Positions 1 to 10,300 of a stretch of DNA of 34,423 nt are shown in pieces. This DNA comes from a virus, in the IMG/VR virus record IMGVR_UViG_3300012936_000071, positions 1 through 34,423 of that record; one strand, 5' to 3'. The notes below the pieces were generated by a model. It was not told the origin of the DNA and searched no databases. It saw only the letters and a list, made by a program, of their open reading frames with translations. The position numbers and the translations under genes were made by a program. Positions within the stretch are counted from its first letter, which is position 1, and every line of letters starts with the position of its first letter.

Positions 1-384
1 AGTTCTGCACCACAAGCAAAACAATGTGCTGTATGCCCCCAATCATCTTGGGGTTCACGAATTACACCTAACGGAAAACGTGCTAAGGCTTGTACTGAGT
101 ATGCGACCTTGAAACTTATTGCTTTAGAAGAGTCTAACCGCGCTTTGTTACGTGTACCATCGACTTCTTTACGATCTTTCAGAGAATATAAGAAGTCACT
201 TTCTAGTAGAGGGTATGGTCTTAAGAACGTCGTAACACATATAAATGTACGTCCACTTGAGAACTATAATCTACTAACTTTCAAGGTCGGTCGCTTTCTA
301 AAAGAGATCGAACTTAATTCAATCATTCGTGTGTCTAAAACTGTTCGACCGCAGTTTGAAAAGACAAGCGGATATATTTATTAA
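1..384 (+). CDS. C-terminal part of a phage protein with a CxxC...C cluster; runs in from the left edge
   Basis: The reading frame is open from base 1, so this is the 3' part of a gene (128 residues visible); a TTG at 109 could be taken for a start, but there is no reason to begin there. Visible residues 9-12 are C-A-V-C, followed by P and W-G-S at 17-19, then a G-K-x-x-K-A-C stretch ending at Cys31. From memory, the pattern C-x2-C-P-x(n)-G-S ... G-K-x-K-A-C is shared by a family of phage proteins of unknown function found next to single-stranded-DNA-binding proteins. The cysteines suggest zinc binding. The rest is a mixed, fairly basic domain. Its stop is 20 bases before the SSB start, so the two are probably co-transcribed, and a DNA-metabolism role is inferred from that context only. 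Confidence 0.75.
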   Translation, partial: SSAPQAKQCAVCPQSSWGSRITPNGKRAKACTEYATLKLIALEESNRALLRVPSTSLRSFREYKKSLSSRGYGLKNVVTHINVRPLENYNLLTFKVGRFLKEIELNSIIRVSKTVRPQFEKTSGYIY

Positions 385-404
385 TCACTAAAATGGAGAC
401 TATC

Positions 405-1133
405 ATGACTGATAAAAAACCAAAATATGCGTCTTATATTGTAACTGGAGCCACCGCTCTATATCCTCGAATTGATAAACCTTACAAATTTGAGAATAAC
501 GGACGTATTCCTTGTGCCGCAACTGACGACGGTGCTGAATACACCATGAGCCTTGTTCTTACAAGAGAGCAGGCTGTTCCTTTGTATAACGCTATGAAAA
601 AAGCATACGAGGAGGGCAAAGAGCCCAAATGGAAGGATTTTCCTCCCAGTGACGAGGTTTTTGACATCAACGACAAGGGGGAATATATTGCTAAAACTAA
701 ACTTAAATGTGCGTTCAACGGTGAACCTACATCTATTCTTCAGTTTGATTCAGGCAACAACAAACTACCGAGTGACTTCTTGTTAACAGGAGGGTCTAAA
801 ATCAACGTGCTTGTATCACTTGTTGTTTATGATCCAAAAAATGGTTCTGGTATATCTTTACGATTGCGTCAGGTACAGGTTATTGACTACGCACCACTGA
901 AAGTAAAATCTGCTTTCGATACCATTGAGGGAGGTTTCAATTCTACAGCAGAGGGTTTTGCAACTGATATTGAAACTCCTGCGGATAAAGCTGCTGAAGC
1001 AGAGGAGGTTGATGAACCTAAGCCAAAAAAGGCTAAAACTGCGGTAAAGGCAAAACCGCAAGCTGAAACCAAAAACGTTGAGGACTATGACGAAGTCACT
1101 GAGGCTCTTGAAAACCTTGATTTCGACGAGTAA
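405..1133 (+). CDS. Single-stranded DNA-binding protein, DUF2815-like
   Basis: A 242-aa protein. I chose the second ATG (405), because a TGGAG lies 6 bases before it; the upstream ATG at 393 overlaps that Shine-Dalgarno and has none of its own. The first ~170 residues look like a single beta-rich domain, with basic and aromatic stretches and a late segment reading G-I-S-L-R-L-R-Q-V-Q-V. After this come an Ala/Lys/Glu-rich linker and a very acidic tail ending N-L-D-F-D-E. An OB-fold core plus an acidic tail with an aromatic residue is the hallmark of phage SSBs such as T7 gp2.5, and the DUF2815 family contains the Enc34 phage SSB. It would coat single-stranded DNA at the replication fork and contact replication partners through the tail. 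It lies between a Cys-cluster protein and the primase-helicase, which fits. Family assignment is from sequence style, not a search. Confidence 0.75.
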   Translation: MTDKKPKYASYIVTGATALYPRIDKPYKFENNGRIPCAATDDGAEYTMSLVLTREQAVPLYNAMKKAYEEGKEPKWKDFPPSDEVFDINDKGEYIAKTKLKCAFNGEPTSILQFDSGNNKLPSDFLLTGGSKINVLVSLVVYDPKNGSGISLRLRQVQVIDYAPLKVKSAFDTIEGGFNSTAEGFATDIETPADKAAEAEEVDEPKPKKAKTAVKAKPQAETKNVEDYDEVTEALENLDFDE

Positions 1134-1152
1134 TTAAACTTCAAAATTTCTA

Positions 1153-1177
1153 GGTAGCCGGAGCTTTTTCGGCTACC
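1153..1177 (+). other. Perfect 8-bp hairpin between SSB and primase-helicase genes
   Basis: GGTAGCCG (1153-1160) pairs perfectly with CGGCTACC (1170-1177) around a 9-base loop that is T-rich. It sits 19 bases after the SSB stop. No T-tract follows the stem on either strand, so it is not a textbook intrinsic terminator. It may be a weak terminator, an RNA-stability element or a processing site that uncouples SSB and primase-helicase levels. Confidence 0.6.
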
Positions 1178-1208
1178 ATTAATACTTTAACACATTATGG
1201 AGGTAATG

Positions 1209-4064
1209 ATGGACACCTTAGAATTTTTCGAGTGGCTACTGCCCTCGAAAGGGCACATTGTGCTCGGTGTTCCAGAAACAAATGAGCATGGCAGAGCTTG
1301 GTGGAAGAACAGAAAGTTTACGACGATTGCAAAAGCGGCTTCTGAAGCTGTTAAACTGGATGCGAACAGTGAAGTCTACGTCGCAATCAACTCATTTGGA
1401 GACTGGTACAAAGATAAACAAGACCGATTTAGAATACGTACGCAAGACAATGTTGCGTGGTGCAAGTCCTTGTATGACGATTATGACGTTGATGCTAATG
1501 ACCCAAAAAAATACAAGGATAAAAAAGAAGCCATAGCCGACGTTGCAAAGTTGGCCAGCGCCCTACGACTGACGCCTTCAGTTATAGATAGTGGTGGAGG
1601 ATACCACACATACTTTCATTTAGATGAAGAAGTAGATAAAGCTACATGGATAGAATTAGCAACGCTTAAACGAGATATAACAACATTTCTTAATATGAAA
1701 ATAGATCACGCTGTAGACTTAGACTCTGCGCGTGTACTACGACCCGTTGGCACACATAATAAAAAGTATGGTACACCCATACCCGTAAAGATGCTTAAGC
1801 AGGGAAAACGTTATTCAGTTGAACACTTACGTTCAACTATGTTGAAATTTATAGAAGATAACAATATACAACGAGCCGTTAAAAAGGGCGGATTTGGAGA
1901 CTTTGTTGAGTACGGAGAAAAGTTAGACCGCAATCAAGCACGTGAAGCAATAATGAATGGCGAAGAATGGCACAACAATATGCTAAAGCTAGTAGCTTCA
2001 TGGGTTACAAAAGGTAACACAGACGCAGAGATACATGGACTAGCAAAAGACCTTATACTTGAGGGGTACTCTGAAGAAGATACACGCGCTGAAGTACAGA
2101 AGATGATTGATGGTGCAAGGAGCAAAGGTTTCTGCCCACCAGAGATTGAACCCTCCGTCGCGCAGAATGCGGCCGCAGCAGATGACGACGACGATGACGG
2201 TAAACAAACCAGTAACGCGACAGTGATTGAAGGGCAAACTATACCTTACTGGAACAACCAAATGTTTCGGTGGAACGGCGTCGCGCTTTCCCGGGCCTAT
2301 ACTGACGACGACGGTGTAGTATCTTGGAAACCTTTTTGCAAAAGCTTTGTATATCCAATCAATCGTATTAAAGATAGCGAAGGCACATGGGTTATTCATT
2401 GGAGGGCTAAAGAGAAAAACGGTAGTTGGAGAGAGTTCTTTATGCCAACGGCTGAGTTAGCTATTCCTGCCCAAATGTCTGAGACTTTTTCAAGCCACGA
2501 AGTATTTTTAACAAGAACAAGAAACGCGAGGAATGACATGGCAGAATTTGCTGAAACATTAATCGAAACACTACAAAGGTTTCGCGTTGAGACAAAGACC
2601 TATGGACAGTTTGGTTGGACAGAAGATCGTAAGGGATTTGTACTTGGCACTAAAATGATTACAGAGAAAGGTTCGCAAGAAGTATTATGTGACCCCAACG
2701 TACCTACAGATGTGGCAGTAGACTTTGGACGTAAAGGCACACTAGAAGAGTGGGTTTCAAATATTGATACTTTATACAACAGAAAAGATGCTGAGCCCTT
2801 CCAATTTGCACTCTGTCATTCTATGGGAAGTATTCTTGTAGAGTTGATGGGTTCATCAAACTGGCATGGGCTACCTTTAGCATTTACTGGACATGGCGGT
2901 ACTGGTAAGTCAACAGCCGCAAAAATAGCTTGTGGGTTTTATGGAAACCCCGAATATATGGAAAGGCAAACTGGTGATCAAGGTGCTACACTCAACGCCG
3001 TAATCAAACGTATTGCTATCATGGGGTCTGTTCCTCTTCTCCTTGACGAGTTTTCTGGTAGAACGTCGGAGGAGTTGACACGTACGGGCTATGCACTCGC
3101 CAACGGACGAGACAAGGAAAGACTGTCCTCTAGCGGTCGGTTCGCTACAGTGGGTGGTCAGTGGTTCAAAAACTCTTTCATCACCTCCAATGACTCAATT
3201 TTGGAGTCTATAGCCAAACTTCCGGCGGGATATAAGGTCGAAGCTACTCAGTTGCGCTTTTTTGAGGTATCACTGCCCCAAGACTACAGAACATCTGTAT
3301 TCCCTGATATTACCCAAGAGTTTGTAGAAAACCACATGGACAACGTATATGGAGAAGCATGTCTTCCGTACATAAGGTTCGTCATCAAACACCGTGATTG
3401 GGTTCGTCGACAACTGGTAGCTGCGCGCACCAAGTTCAACCCAAAAAGCGACGACGATAACAAAGAACGTTTCTATCGCGACACGATCGTTACTGCGTTG
3501 GTTGCAGGTAAAATTGCAGAGAAGATAGGACTTGTATCGTTTGATATAAACGCAATGGGCAAGTGGGCATCAGCGCAAGTAATCAAGATGCGTGAGAGTA
3601 GACGTGAGGTAAACACAAGCGTTCAAGAACATTTAGCCGCGTTTATTGCTACTCTGCATGGACGACTCATCGTTACCAAGCGCCTTGGTTCAGCAAACAC
3701 GACCAAAGAAGATACATCTATGCCACTACGTAGCGTACCCGCAGGGCGTCTGTGTACTGAGGACAAGAAAGCATTTATAACGGTCAAGTCTATGACGGAT
3801 TGGTGTAAAGAAAACTCTGTCACGCCTGCATCTATACGTGAAGAACTCGATAACGCAGGGTACTTAATTATGCAACCGACGGGAGAACCCAACAAACGTA
3901 TGTATATTGGTCAAGGTTCTACAATACCAAGTGGTATGGCTCGTTGCTACGAACTGAACTATCACAAACTTATGGACGGTGTAGGTGTAGGGTTGGCTAC
4001 AACACCGATTACTGAAGATGTAGAAAAAAAGCCCCCGACGGAGGAGGTATCGGGGGCAGTTTAG
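1209..4064 (+). CDS. Primase-helicase fusion: AEP-like primase plus DUF927-like ATPase
   Basis: A 951-aa replication protein. Three ATGs are clustered (1197, 1206, 1209); GGAGG at 1199-1203 is best spaced for 1209. The N-terminal third has archaeo-eukaryotic primase-type motifs: D-V-D at 93-95, a G-G-G-Y-H segment with His133, and D170-L-D172 followed by R-V-L-R-P-V-G-T-H-N (175-184). A linker near 325 contains six Asp in a row. The C-terminal half carries a P-loop G-H-G-G-T-G-K-S at 561-568 and a Walker B L-L-L-D-E with Asp613-Glu614, and resembles DUF927 helicases of phages and plasmids. It would prime and unwind DNA at the fork. It is the last + strand gene; its 3' end overlaps a terminator for the opposite operon. 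The primase call is somewhat less certain than the ATPase call. Confidence 0.85.
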   Translation: MDTLEFFEWLLPSKGHIVLGVPETNEHGRAWWKNRKFTTIAKAASEAVKLDANSEVYVAINSFGDWYKDKQDRFRIRTQDNVAWCKSLYDDYDVDANDPKKYKDKKEAIADVAKLASALRLTPSVIDSGGGYHTYFHLDEEVDKATWIELATLKRDITTFLNMKIDHAVDLDSARVLRPVGTHNKKYGTPIPVKMLKQGKRYSVEHLRSTMLKFIEDNNIQRAVKKGGFGDFVEYGEKLDRNQAREAIMNGEEWHNNMLKLVASWVTKGNTDAEIHGLAKDLILEGYSEEDTRAEVQKMIDGARSKGFCPPEIEPSVAQNAAAADDDDDDGKQTSNATVIEGQTIPYWNNQMFRWNGVALSRAYTDDDGVVSWKPFCKSFVYPINRIKDSEGTWVIHWRAKEKNGSWREFFMPTAELAIPAQMSETFSSHEVFLTRTRNARNDMAEFAETLIETLQRFRVETKTYGQFGWTEDRKGFVLGTKMITEKGSQEVLCDPNVPTDVAVDFGRKGTLEEWVSNIDTLYNRKDAEPFQFALCHSMGSILVELMGSSNWHGLPLAFTGHGGTGKSTAAKIACGFYGNPEYMERQTGDQGATLNAVIKRIAIMGSVPLLLDEFSGRTSEELTRTGYALANGRDKERLSSSGRFATVGGQWFKNSFITSNDSILESIAKLPAGYKVEATQLRFFEVSLPQDYRTSVFPDITQEFVENHMDNVYGEACLPYIRFVIKHRDWVRRQLVAARTKFNPKSDDDNKERFYRDTIVTALVAGKIAEKIGLVSFDINAMGKWASAQVIKMRESRREVNTSVQEHLAAFIATLHGRLIVTKRLGSANTTKEDTSMPLRSVPAGRLCTEDKKAFITVKSMTDWCKENSVTPASIREELDNAGYLIMQPTGEPNKRMYIGQGSTIPSGMARCYELNYHKLMDGVGVGLATTPITEDVEKKPPTEEVSGAV
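4024..4057 (-). terminator. Rho-independent terminator of the - strand virion operon
   Basis: Read on the - strand, GCCCCCGA (4057-4050), an 11-base loop and TCGGGGGC (4038-4031) form an 8-bp GC-rich stem, followed at once by seven T (4030-4024). This is a classic intrinsic terminator for transcripts coming from the structural genes. It lies inside the last codons of the + strand primase-helicase gene (stop at 4062-4064). On the + strand the same stem is followed only by AGTTT, so termination there should be weaker. Confidence 0.9.
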
Positions 4065-4121
4065 GTGGCACATATGCAGGCAAGAGCAGTAAAGTGTGCC
4101 AACGTGGGAGGTATTACATTA

Positions 4122-4325
4122 CTATAAGCCGCTTTCTCTAATCTTTGTCAACCTTAAATTCACGGCGTGTTCATTGCATTTATTACAAATTTTGTTTGGT
4201 TTACTAGCTATTGGTTCAGGATCATGAGCGTCCATGATGTTGTTTATTTCTTTATTACAAAGGCAACAGTGTATTGGTTTCGCAAGTTTTTTGTGGGGTG
4301 AAAAACTATTGAAGTGTACTTCCAT
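4122..4325 (-). CDS. Small zinc-finger protein, two CxxC pairs
   Basis: 67 aa, last gene of the - strand array. It has C-x2-C (C-C-L-C) around residue 21 and a second C-N-K-C near residue 50, with a D-A-H-D-P-E-P-I segment between them and R-L after the second pair. From memory, a common phage zinc-ribbon family has the layout C-x-L-C-G-x ... H-N-x-x-P ... C-C-x-x-C-N ... R-L, and this looks like a variant. The start ATG shares its A with the TAA of the giant gene upstream (TAATG), so the two are translationally coupled. Function is unknown; zinc binding and nucleic-acid contact are inferred. The terminator lies about 65 bases downstream. Confidence 0.75.
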   Translation of the reverse strand: MEVHFNSFSPHKKLAKPIHCCLCNKEINNIMDAHDPEPIASKPNKICNKCNEHAVNLRLTKIRESGL

Positions 4326-7300
4326 TAATTATCTACTCCTAATCTAATTCGTAACTTTTGTTGTCGTCGCTCTTGATACCTTGGACTTCTTATTAAATCA
4401 CTTACAGGACTTCGCGTCAAAATATTTGGCGAGTCATTAAAAAATGGTCTAACACGATCTTTAGCTCTTTGAAGGTCACGCCATTCATCACGCAGTGCGT
4501 TCATTTTTGCTGTGTCTCTGCTTCTATTAGCTTGAACGTATTCTCGTTTTAAACGAGATGATGATTCACTAAAATATTCTAGCATTTTAAATTGTTGTCC
4601 TCGTGTAAATTTAAGATTTTGTATTTCTGTAGGAGGTAGCCCCGTAGCCGTCATTAGTAGTTCTGTTAAAGAAATACTACGAGGGTCAAGTATTACGTCT
4701 TTGTTACTAGCTTTATAGCCATCTGTTGCGTAAGTGTACGCGTCCATATAGTGACGGGCTCCTTTTGGTAAAACTAAACTTGCTGCTTTTGATAAATCAC
4801 CCTTAGATATTTCTTCTCCTGCGCCTCCAAAGTTTCGTAAAATACTTGCAGTCGGGCCTGCAAAAACATCAAAAACATAACTCGCTACTCCATCTCTAGT
4901 CCACTCGAGATCACTATAAGGTTGAAAAGCAAAAATGTTTTGATGCCCAATTTTTCCTGAAAAATCTAAACCTAAATATGCAGGCAATCCACGCGTTAAT
5001 AGGTTAGCAATATCTTTGTTTTCTACTTTCTCTCGTATGACTTGTTCAACATATTCTGTGTACCCGTTATTAGCTTTAGCTTTTTCAGCAAATTCAGTAT
5101 CGTCGTCTGCCCCCCATAGCATTAACAGCCCTGCAACTGGTGTTATGATAGGCAAACCTTTTAGGCCTGATACAATTGCTGCATGAGATAGAGTTACCCC
5201 AAGAGTTCTCCACCCGATCATTTTAACTTCTGGAGTTTCTCCCGCCATAGCTTGTTTCATAGCTCTACCATAATTCCAAGCCATCATAACTTGGTACTTG
5301 CGGTATTGAGTTGTTAGTTTAGGTAATCTCTTGAAAGCAAGTGGCGCATCTAAACCGTTAAACGCACCTTGTGTATGTTGCACCGCTTGAATAGCGTAAG
5401 CTACTGGCCCATTAACGTTTAAAGCTCTTAAAACTTTTGGATTCTTTTTTGCCATTTCGTATGCAGCAATTGCTGTTGTAAGACGGTTATGCGCTTCTAC
5501 ATACCTTGCTACCTGATACAATCTGTGCGTCATCCCCGAAGCAAAATCTGTTGCTTCATTAATAAGCCCAAACCCTGTATCAAATCTATTAACTTGATTA
5601 AGGTCTTCTTGTATACCAACATCTGCAAGTTGATGCAGTTCTAACTCCCTAACAAGTTCTTGGTATTCTTGAGGCATAGATTCATCTGTGTTGTCAATTT
5701 CTACATTGTTATTGGTGTTTACCATTCCAATTGTGGCAACTGTTGCTACCTGATTAAAAAACCCACCTTTAATTGATTTATGCGCAATTCGGTAAGCTTT
5801 AAAAATTTCAGCCCAAGCTTTTCCATAAGAAGGTAACACACCTTTACCAAAATCCCCTGCTAATTTGTTATGAGCAATTAGTATCTGCGTATGGTTTTGC
5901 ACATGGTACGCAAAGTTTGTAGTTAGCATAGACACAGTGTTAAATGCTGCAATTCTGTCTTGGATTGCATTAAAAAATCCATCCTCTCTGCGCATCATTT
6001 GAGTATAATGATTGTTCAGTAATTGATATGTTTGCTCTAATTTACCTCTATCTTCCGAAGCCTCTTTTTTAGCAGTTGCCATAGCTTCATTTATAGTGTC
6101 TGAAGTTTTTAAAGTTGCAATTAAATTAGCTCCCGCTCTTGCTTGAAAGATAAAAGAACGAATCATGTCTTTGTTGTACCCTGCTCTGTTTAAACGCTTA
6201 GCTCCTGAAGTACGTGCATCTCTGTAATCCATAGATTCAAAATAATGTTCTAATATCATTTTTCTGAAAGCTTCTTTTGATTGAGAATCAAGTCCTGAAT
6301 TGTCTCCTGCTTTTAGTTTGCCTAACAAAGACTCCAACAATTGAGTAGGAGGAGCATTTTCGTTGTCGTATTGTGTATTTCTAGGAAATGACTCGCTTCT
6401 TGCGTATTTTCCTCCGTTTGCAACATTATTTATTTCTGCAAATTTGTTAGCCGCCCCTTTTGTATCAAAAAACTGTACTACATAATCTTTTTTATTGCCT
6501 TTTAGCTCTTCAAGTTTCTTTCTGTTAAACCCATTTTGATTCTCTTCAAAAGCTTTTTCTGCATCTAAAAGAGCTTTAGATTTAAGGACAACAACTTGAT
6601 CACCAAATCTTTTTAGTGGAGCATAAGGGCCTTGTAATGAAGATGTGCTAAAAAAGTTTCCGGTAATACCTTTTTCTTTTGCTATATCTTGAGTTTCTTT
6701 TCTGCGTTTTTCTCCATAGGCAAATATGTCAGCAATAATTTGTTTTTCATAATCATTAAAACGGTTAAAAGCTCTTTTTAATATATCATTTACTTTAACA
6801 TTTTTGTTTTCAAAAATATCAGGATGATAATCTTCTGGATCGTACCCCCACTGTTGAAAGAATGTAGATTTGTCTAAGAAATCATTAACAAGTGCACGAC
6901 GCTCTGGGCTAAGTTGCATTGAACGCACAGCGATTTTATCTGCTTCTTGTATTAAACGATTTCTAACAGCATCGTGAGACTTTAAAGCATTGTAAGCAGT
7001 TCTGGCTGAAGGCATTACTTTTTCAACGTCAGCTACAAAGTCATATAAAAATTTTAGTTGTTCTTTTGGGTTTTGTATTAGCCCTGTAAGTGCATCATAA
7101 AGCTGTGCTCCATCATCTCCTAAGTTTTTCTTTACCCATGCTCTTCCTTTAGCATTCTGTATAGAAAGCCCTTCATCATATTTTTTAAGAGAAAATCTTT
7201 TTCTTATTGTTTCATAACCTGCAAACCCTTCTCTCCCTAACCCTTTAAGTATTTTTTGAGCAGAATCAGTAGCGCTTGCTCCAGTCATTCTAACCCATTC

Positions 7301-10300
7301 AATATTCGGTACAAGGCCAAATCTGTGTCTAGTTATTCTTCGTCTAAATTCTGTAAGCAACCTTATTAAATCTCGTTGTCTAACACCTTCTAAACGTTTC
7401 CAATCTCCACTAAATTGTATTCCTTTAGTTTCTTTCCCCCCACGGTCTGCGTTAATCATTAATGAAAATGTGTTAGGTAAATACGCAATATTAGCACCAG
7501 AAATAGCAGTCGTTTCTGAGTCTAATTGATCAGCATCTAACGTTAATATAGGGTCTGGGTTTTTATTTTTAGGGCCAGAATATACGTCCATAATTGCTCG
7601 TAGCTTTGGAAGACCTGTTAGGTCATCTGTGTCGTAGTACATGTAAGCTTCAGTTCTTATATCTGTAAACTCTCCAAACTTAGAATTTTTGCCCCATTTA
7701 AACGGTTCTTCTCCTTTATAACCTGACAGACCAGAACGTTCTTTTTCCTTTGTGCTAACTTCTACTTCTGCATCTTCTTCTACTATGTTATATCGGTCTG
7801 CTCCTGCATAATAGTCTTTAAGTATTATTTTGCCTCTTGTCGTAGCTCCTACTTCTCTAACAGGAGCATAATGAGAACCACTTGCTGCTCCTCTTGACAA
7901 AGCTACAAGTTCAGAAGCAGATAGCTGAGGTTTTTTTCCAAGAAAACGAGAAGATAACTCCTCAAAAAAAGATTTAATATCACTTAACCATTTTGCCGCA
8001 AGACTTTCAGAATTAGCATCAGGTTCTACACCTGCAAGAACGGCTTCTTCGACAGCGTAAGCAATTGTTTCAATATTAGCTAGAGATTCGTCCATTCCTG
8101 TTGCGCGAGCAAATACTAAACGTTTCATTGTGTTATCATGTATTTGGCGTTCTACTGAATTTTTAGGACTGTTTTTCCATTCGTTTACAGCATTAGATAA
8201 TAAATCTACTTGTTCTGGGGTTAATATTTCTTCTAGCCCAAGATGGACTCCAACTTCGTGTTGTATAACTGCTTCTTCAGTTCCAGCTTCTATATTGTCT
8301 GCTATTAGATAAGTTTTTACACCGTCTGGAGTTATAAAACCTTGAGAATTTTCGAGGTCGTTTAAAGAATATCCTATTACTTTTTCTGCAATTTTAGGGG
8401 TGTAAGGTAGTTTTTTTCCTTTTACACGAGCATCTTTGTATAGATCTTTATGGGCTTCTTTTGCGGTTTTAACAACTGCCACTCTTCCATAAGGACTATT
8501 GGCGTAAATAGGAAAAGTAAAGTTAACAAACTCGGGTCCGGTATCTGCAATTGTTGAAAGTTTTTTTGCTTCTCTTATAGGTGGATTGTTTCTTGTGTCG
8601 TCTCTAAAAATATTATCTGTCGCTCCTATAGCTTCGTTAACATAATCTTCTAAAGCTTCTACTGTTGTTGCACCTTGGCCCGTAGTTTTCTTGACAGATT
8701 TTCGTAACTTGCTTGTTCTTTTCTTTTCAACATTTACTTTTCCTGATTGGTCTTTGCCTGCGGTGAAGCTGTCTGGGTCGCCTTCTTCGGGCTGTGCCTC
8801 TCGATTATCCTCAGTTCCGACTTGTTTAGTTTGATCCCCGCTTTCTGAGCTCTTATCAGCCCCGGCAGTCTTTCTTTTTGTGTTATCTTTTGGGTCATAT
8901 CTTTTCTCTATCTCCCTTTGTTCTTCTTTTAATTGTATTTCAGAAATATCTCCTACTTCTCGTTCTTCGACTATGGAAATCCATTCCATCATATCTTTTG
9001 TAGACATATTTCTAAAATCTATACCATTATTACTTTTTAATCTGTTCCAGTCTACTATGGCTTTTTGCCCATAATCTTCAACTAATTTAATATTTTGTTT
9101 AGCCCTTGCTCTGTCAGCAATTTCTTTTCGTTTGTTTTCGTACTGATCTTTTTCTTTTGATCGAGCTTTTGTAAATTCTACATCTTCTGGGTCTACGCCT
9201 TTATACGTTCCTTCGCCTACTGACTTTCTAACTCCCATGCCGGGTTGACCAAGTATAGAAATATCTTCTTGACTCGCATCCTCGCTTATTTCGTCCGCGT
9301 CTATACGTTGCCCAACAACATCAGTTTTAGCATCGACTAACTCATCAGACGGAGCTTCTCTACTAGCTTCTATTTTGTCTGCTTGTTGTTGCTTGGCTTG
9401 GTCAGATAAACCTTTTGCAAACTTAGCAACAGCCTGATCTTTTTCGCTTTTTGAGGCATTTGGGTTAAGTGTTCCTTGTTGTTCTACAAACTTAGTTTTG
9501 AATCTGTTAATAGCAGTATTGACATTTTGTTTACCTTTAACTCCTGCAATCTTTGCAATGTTTGTTGGTTGGAATTGTCCGTTTACGTAAACCTGATCAA
9601 TATCAAATTTTTTATCTCCAACGAAATGATCAACCAAAACATCATATATTTTTTGTTGTTCTTTACTTAAACCTTTTAGGTTTACTACTTTATTTTTAGC
9701 TTCTTTTGTTAATGGCTTAACAGCAGTAACTACCTTCTTACCTGTTTGATCAGTTGTTTTTTTAGTTTCTAACTCAACTTTCGCTTTCGCTTCTGCTTCC
9801 CTGGCAGCAAGTACGTCGTCAACGTTTTTCTCCCATTTTGTTTTACCAGCGTTTTTACCTTTTAATGGTCTAAAAATATTTTTATCGTCAGCAAACATTT
9901 GAGATAAAGAACTTGACTGTTTCTCCCAGTCTTCCCCAAGTTTTGCTACTGCATAAGCTCGAGCGTCAATTCTTTTTTGGCTTTCTGGTTTAGGTTGTTT
10001 TTCTATATTTGTTTCTTCTGTATTTGTCTCTTCTATATTTGTTTCAACAACAGGTTTAACAACAGGTTCTTTACCTTTTCCTTTTCCTTTTTTAGCAGGT
10101 TCGTCAACATTATCTGGTCGTTTTTCAATTGTTCCATCTTGTAAACCTTGAGCATAGTTTGCCAACTCAATTTCAAATTCTTGTTTAGCAAGGTCTTTAT
10201 CGTTTACGGGAATAAAATTTTCTAAAAACCCACCCTTTCTTGTTAGCTCTTCTAGGTCTGCTTTATCGGTTTGAGGATATACGCCTGCAGTTATTTTGTA

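Noticed and set aside
2165-2205. NotI-like GCGGCCGC site followed by a poly-Asp coding stretch, suggestive of a vector or tag
   Set aside because: The reading frame runs smoothly through it, the surrounding protein is coherent and no other vector sequence is present; a natural acidic linker is simpler.
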